From the NCBI GenBank assembly GCA_025455795.1, contig JALOLW010000116.1, positions 1-9,721 of the forward strand: 9,721 nt of DNA. Direction: 5' to 3'. Below, one piece after another: positions 6,785 through 9,721 of this stretch. Under the pieces are notes generated by a model. That model saw only the letters and a program-made list of their open reading frames with translations, was not told the DNA's origin and did no database searches. Made by a program: the position numbers and the translations under genes. The number at the start of each line of letters is the position of its first letter. The stretch's first letter is position 1. This DNA is from Spirosomataceae bacterium. Lineage in GTDB: Bacteria; Bacteroidota; Bacteroidia; Cytophagales; Spirosomataceae.

Positions 6785-6808
6785 TCGTATATTTGGCCGA
6801 AAATACGA
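6785..6808 (+). promoter_or_regulatory. Toxin-antitoxin promoter with overlapping palindromic operator
   Basis: A 24-bp palindrome is centred on GGCC (6795-6798). Its outer arms TCGTAT / ATACGA are perfect, and 20 of 24 positions are symmetric overall. It contains TATATTTG (6788-6795), a match to the -7 consensus TAnnTTTG. The predicted start lies about 17 nt before the antitoxin ATG. This layout is what is expected for a promoter autorepressed by the antitoxin or the toxin-antitoxin complex. No clear -33 TTG is present. The 107 bases upstream (6678-6784) hold no gene or convincing terminator for btuG. Confidence 0.62.
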
Positions 6809-6817
6809 GATTGAAAC

Positions 6818-7051
6818 ATGAGAACAATCATAGAATTAGACATCACCGAAAAAGAAGAAAGCCTTTTGAAAGAGATGCTTACAGCCATGAATATTTCATT
6901 TAAGAGTCGCCCTGCTGACGAAAATAACTCTTTTTCAGAAGCTGAACTTGAAGAAGCTGTCAAAAATTGTTTTGGTATCTGGAAAGACCGTGATGATTTC
7001 AAGGATTTCAATGATTTTAGGAAACAAGCGTGGAAAGGGCGTGGGTTATGA
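6818..7051 (+). CDS. Putative antitoxin of a type II toxin-antitoxin pair
   Basis: This 77-residue protein lies directly upstream of, and overlaps, a PIN-domain toxin gene, the standard position for a type II antitoxin. The N-terminal MRTIIELDITEKEESLLKEML resembles a beta strand followed by a helix, as in small antitoxins that open with a short DNA-contacting strand. The C-terminal half is acidic, then ends in KQAWKGRGL, which could be the toxin-wrapping segment. I do not recognise a named antitoxin family with certainty (VapB, Phd and DUF2683-like are all possible). The stop codon overlaps the toxin start (ATGA), so translation is probably coupled. Base composition is visibly more A/T-rich than the flanking btuG and mutS2 genes, consistent with acquisition by transfer. 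Confidence 0.72.
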   Translation: MRTIIELDITEKEESLLKEMLTAMNISFKSRPADENNSFSEAELEEAVKNCFGIWKDRDDFKDFNDFRKQAWKGRGL

Positions 7052-7434
7052 TTTTATGCGATACCAATATATTCTTCGAACTGTTTCGAGGCAATCAGGC
7101 CATCATTGACGAACTAAATGACATAGGTTATGACAACTTAGCCATTTCTGACATTACCATTGGAGAAATATATTTTGGTATGAGAAAAAAAGAAGAAGAG
7201 CAGACACGAGAGCTAATTCGTAAATTCAGACGTTTTCATTTGACAAGAGATGCTTCAAAAATTTTTATAGAAATAATGTCAGATTTGTCTTCGCGGCAAA
7301 TAGGCATTCCGGATGCCCTAATTGCCTCCGTTGCTAAGGCTAACTCATTAAAAGTTTTTACACTCAATATCACCGATTTTAAGCAAGTTGATAGCTTGAT
7401 TCTATACAAACCAAGTCGGAGGTTGATAAATTAA
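7048..7434 (+). CDS. vapC: PIN-domain ribonuclease toxin, VapC type
   Basis: This 128-residue protein is a predicted Mg-dependent endoribonuclease; VapC toxins typically cut tRNA or rRNA and stop growth when the antitoxin is degraded. The PIN active-site acidic residues are all present: D5 in ILCDTN, E40 in GEIYFG, D89 in IPDALIAS and D110 in LNITDF. The length fits VapC (about 125-140). The ATG at 7048 overlaps the antitoxin stop as ATGA and places the first catalytic Asp at residue 5, as usual. The upstream in-frame GTG at 7030 would add six unneeded residues. The toxin appears intact. The RNA target cannot be told from sequence. Like its partner it is A/T-rich relative to its surroundings. 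Confidence 0.9.
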   Translation: MILCDTNIFFELFRGNQAIIDELNDIGYDNLAISDITIGEIYFGMRKKEEEQTRELIRKFRRFHLTRDASKIFIEIMSDLSSRQIGIPDALIASVAKANSLKVFTLNITDFKQVDSLILYKPSRRLIN

Positions 7435-7466
7435 GGCTTTTTGCGCTCTGCTGCTTCAAACACACA

Positions 7467-9721
7467 ATGCTTTACCCAAAAGATTTAGAACAAAAATTAG
7501 GTTTTGACCGCATCCGCGAACTCCTCAACGAGCTGTGCCTTAGCGCACTCGGCCAGGCGTTTGTCCAAAAGGTACGATTTTCTGATAATTTCTCCGTCAT
7601 AGACAAACTCACTCGTCAAACCGCCGAAATGAAGGCGATCTTGACCGAAGCAGCGGGGGAGTTTCCAGCGCAAAACTACTTAGATGCTACCGACGCGCTC
7701 GACAAAATCCGCATCGAAGGAATGCTGCTGTCGCTGGAAGAGTTTTTTGATCTGAAACTATCGCTTCGGACCATTCGGCAGATTCTGAAATTTTTGACCG
7801 ACCAAGAAGAAGGCCGTTTTCCGTTTTTACGGGAGTTGGCGAGCAATATCAACGTCGAAAAAACCGTCACCGACGCCATAGACCGCATCATAGACGACCG
7901 TGGGCTGATACGCGACAACGCCTCGCCCGTACTCCAAGACATTCGCCGCCGCCTCATCTCCGAAGCCGCGGACGTTCGCAAAAAACTTGATAGCCTCCTT
8001 CGCCACGCCAAAAACAGCGGTTGGGTAGGCGACGACGTGTCGCTCACTGTCCGTAGTGGCCGCATGGTGATTCCGATTACTGCCGAACACAAACGCAAAC
8101 TAAAAGGCTTCGTTCACGACGAGTCCTCGACGGGTCAGACGCTCTTTATCGAACCCGCCGAAGTGCTGGACGCCAACAACGAAATCCGCGAACTCGAATA
8201 CGCCGAGCGGCGTGAAATCAACCGTATTTTGATTCAGTTGGCCAATCAAATCCGTCCGCATTTGGCTGATTTGCAAAAAGGCTTTCAGTTTTTGGGGATG
8301 GTGGACTTCATTCGTGCCAAAGCCAAATTGGCGAGTATGCTGGACGCTACTTTGCCCAAGTTTGTGAATCAGCCCGTGGTAGATTGGCGACAAGCGCGGC
8401 ATCCGTTGTTGTATTTGTCGTTTCAAAAACAAGGTCGCAAAGTTGTGCCGCTTACGATACAACTCACGCAAGGTCAGCGTATTTTGGTAATTTCTGGTCC
8501 CAATGCAGGCGGCAAGTCGGTATCGCTCAAAACCCTCGGCCTTACGCAGTACATGTACCAATGCGGGCTACTCGTGCAGATGCGCGAGGATTCGACGGTG
8601 GGGCTTTTTCAAAACATTTTTATTGACATCGGCGACGAGCAGAACCTCGACAACGACCTCAGCACGTACAGCAGTCACCTGACCAACATGAAGTATTTCC
8701 TGAATTTTAGTCATAAAAAAACCCTGTTTTTGATTGACGAATTTGGGACGGGTACCGAGCCGAGTTTGGGCGGGGCCATTGCCGAGGCGATTTTGGAAGA
8801 TTTGACCAAATCGGGCGCGTTTGGGGTCATCAATACACACTATACCAACCTCAAAACTTACGCCGACAAAACGGCTGGCCTCATCAACGGCGCGATGCGC
8901 TACGATGGCGAACACCTCGAACCTCTCTACGAACTTGATACAGGCAAGCCTGGCAGTAGTTTTGCGTTTGAGATAGCCCGTAAAATCGGTTTGCCACAAG
9001 CCGTGGTGGAGCGCGCCAAAAGCAAATTGGGCAGTCAGCAGGTCAATTTTGAGAAGCTGATTAAAGAATTGGAGATTGAGAAAAAGGTGTTTTCCGAAAA
9101 AAACCTGGACCTCAGCATCAAAGAACGTAAACTTACGCAGCAACTTCTCGAAACCAACGCCCTCCAACAACGCCTCGACAACGACCAAAAGAAAATCCTC
9201 AACGAAGCCAAACAGAAAGCCAAACAGCTACTGGTAGATACCAATCAACGCATCGAAAACACCATCCGCGAAATCAAAGAAAACCGCGCCGAGCGCGACG
9301 CTACCAAGCAAGTACGGCAAGCGTTGGAGCGTTTTGAGGAAAAAGAATTGAAAGTGGAAGTAGTCCAAGAAGCTGAAAAAGAAGAGTTTACGCTCGAACC
9401 TGGCGAAATCACCGTAGGCAGCTATGTACGTATCAAAGGCCAACCTACGGTGGGCGAAGTGCTGGCCATCAAGGGCAAAGATGCCGAGATTCGGATTGGA
9501 GATTTGAAGTCCAATGTAAAGCTGAATCGCTTGGAAAAAGTATCGAAGAAGGCGTTCAAAGAAGCCACGGGTGAAAAAAGCCCCGCGCCCAGACTTGGCG
9601 GGATAGATATGAACGAGAAAATGGCGAATTTTAGCTTCAATCTCGACATCCGAGGCAAGCGCGGCGAAGAAGCCATGATTGACTTGGACGATTTTATGAA
9701 CAACGCCATCATGCTCGGCTA
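7467..9721 (+). CDS. mutS2: MutS2 family ATPase/nuclease, C-terminus cut by window end
   Basis: This reading frame stays open from ATG 7467 to the window end, giving 751 complete codons. MutS2 proteins bind branched DNA and restrain recombination; in Bacillus subtilis MutS2 also acts on collided ribosomes. Visible parts, in order: an N-terminal core and clamp region (about 1-330); Walker A GPNAGGKS at 344-351; the ABC signature STYSSHL at 399-405; Walker B LFLIDE with D424 and E425; a long charged coiled coil at about 513-630; a KOW-like beta domain at about 651-695 (GSYVRIKGQ...); and the beginning of the Smr nuclease domain with LDIRGKR at 726-732. The MutS mismatch-recognition N-terminal domain is absent, as expected for MutS2. 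About 40 residues, including the Smr HGxG motif, should lie beyond position 9721. It starts 32 nt after the toxin and has no clear promoter of its own in that gap. Confidence 0.95.
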   Translation, partial: MLYPKDLEQKLGFDRIRELLNELCLSALGQAFVQKVRFSDNFSVIDKLTRQTAEMKAILTEAAGEFPAQNYLDATDALDKIRIEGMLLSLEEFFDLKLSLRTIRQILKFLTDQEEGRFPFLRELASNINVEKTVTDAIDRIIDDRGLIRDNASPVLQDIRRRLISEAADVRKKLDSLLRHAKNSGWVGDDVSLTVRSGRMVIPITAEHKRKLKGFVHDESSTGQTLFIEPAEVLDANNEIRELEYAERREINRILIQLANQIRPHLADLQKGFQFLGMVDFIRAKAKLASMLDATLPKFVNQPVVDWRQARHPLLYLSFQKQGRKVVPLTIQLTQGQRILVISGPNAGGKSVSLKTLGLTQYMYQCGLLVQMREDSTVGLFQNIFIDIGDEQNLDNDLSTYSSHLTNMKYFLNFSHKKTLFLIDEFGTGTEPSLGGAIAEAILEDLTKSGAFGVINTHYTNLKTYADKTAGLINGAMRYDGEHLEPLYELDTGKPGSSFAFEIARKIGLPQAVVERAKSKLGSQQVNFEKLIKELEIEKKVFSEKNLDLSIKERKLTQQLLETNALQQRLDNDQKKILNEAKQKAKQLLVDTNQRIENTIREIKENRAERDATKQVRQALERFEEKELKVEVVQEAEKEEFTLEPGEITVGSYVRIKGQPTVGEVLAIKGKDAEIRIGDLKSNVKLNRLEKVSKKAFKEATGEKSPAPRLGGIDMNEKMANFSFNLDIRGKRGEEAMIDLDDFMNNAIMLG

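Noticed and set aside
7030..7047. Upstream GTG start for the PIN toxin
   Set aside because: The ATG at 7048 overlaps the antitoxin stop and gives the usual short N-terminus before the first catalytic Asp.

Overview
The window looks like chromosomal DNA of a pigmented Bacteroidota bacterium, most likely of the Cytophagales type. The grounds are three promoter candidates with the Bacteroidota -7 element TAnnTTTG, no convincing Shine-Dalgarno sequences before most genes, a CrtZ-type carotenoid hydroxylase, a BlaI/M56 regulator pair, and a BtuB/BtuG-type vitamin B12 uptake pair. The genus cannot be named from the sequence alone.

Layout. Minus strand, 26-3011: a beta-carotene hydroxylase (crtZ). 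Upstream of it is a perfect 11-bp hairpin terminator (559-584) that closes the next operon. That operon is a BlaI-family repressor (2643-3011) whose stop codon overlaps the start of an M56 (BlaR1/MecR1-like) membrane metalloprotease (598-2646). The protease has no visible penicillin-binding sensor domain; in its place are a long coiled coil and a proline-rich tail. The operon promoter is unusually readable: a TTTG / TATGTTTG pair with 20-bp spacing, interleaved with three copies of the palindrome TACGAA-N4-TTCGTA.

Plus strand, 3133-6677: a divergent promoter leads into a long cobalamin riboswitch (about 3146-3467), then a TonB-dependent outer-membrane receptor (btuB, best start a TTG at 3546), then a beta-propeller lipoprotein like BtuG. 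Together these form a B12-repressible surface uptake unit: BtuG captures the corrinoid and BtuB imports it. The 5' end of btuG contains a hairpin repeat that seems to have altered the start of the reading frame.

Plus strand, 6785-7434: an A/T-rich toxin-antitoxin module, with a small antitoxin-like gene overlapping a PIN-domain (VapC-type) toxin by ATGA. A 24-bp imperfect palindrome covers its -7 element. Plus strand, 7467 to the window end: mutS2, cut by the window edge inside its Smr domain.

The points most worth a second look are the sensor-less BlaR-type protease with its three-operator promoter, the very long B12 riboswitch followed by a TTG-started btuB, the repeat inside the btuG leader, and the palindrome over the toxin-antitoxin promoter.
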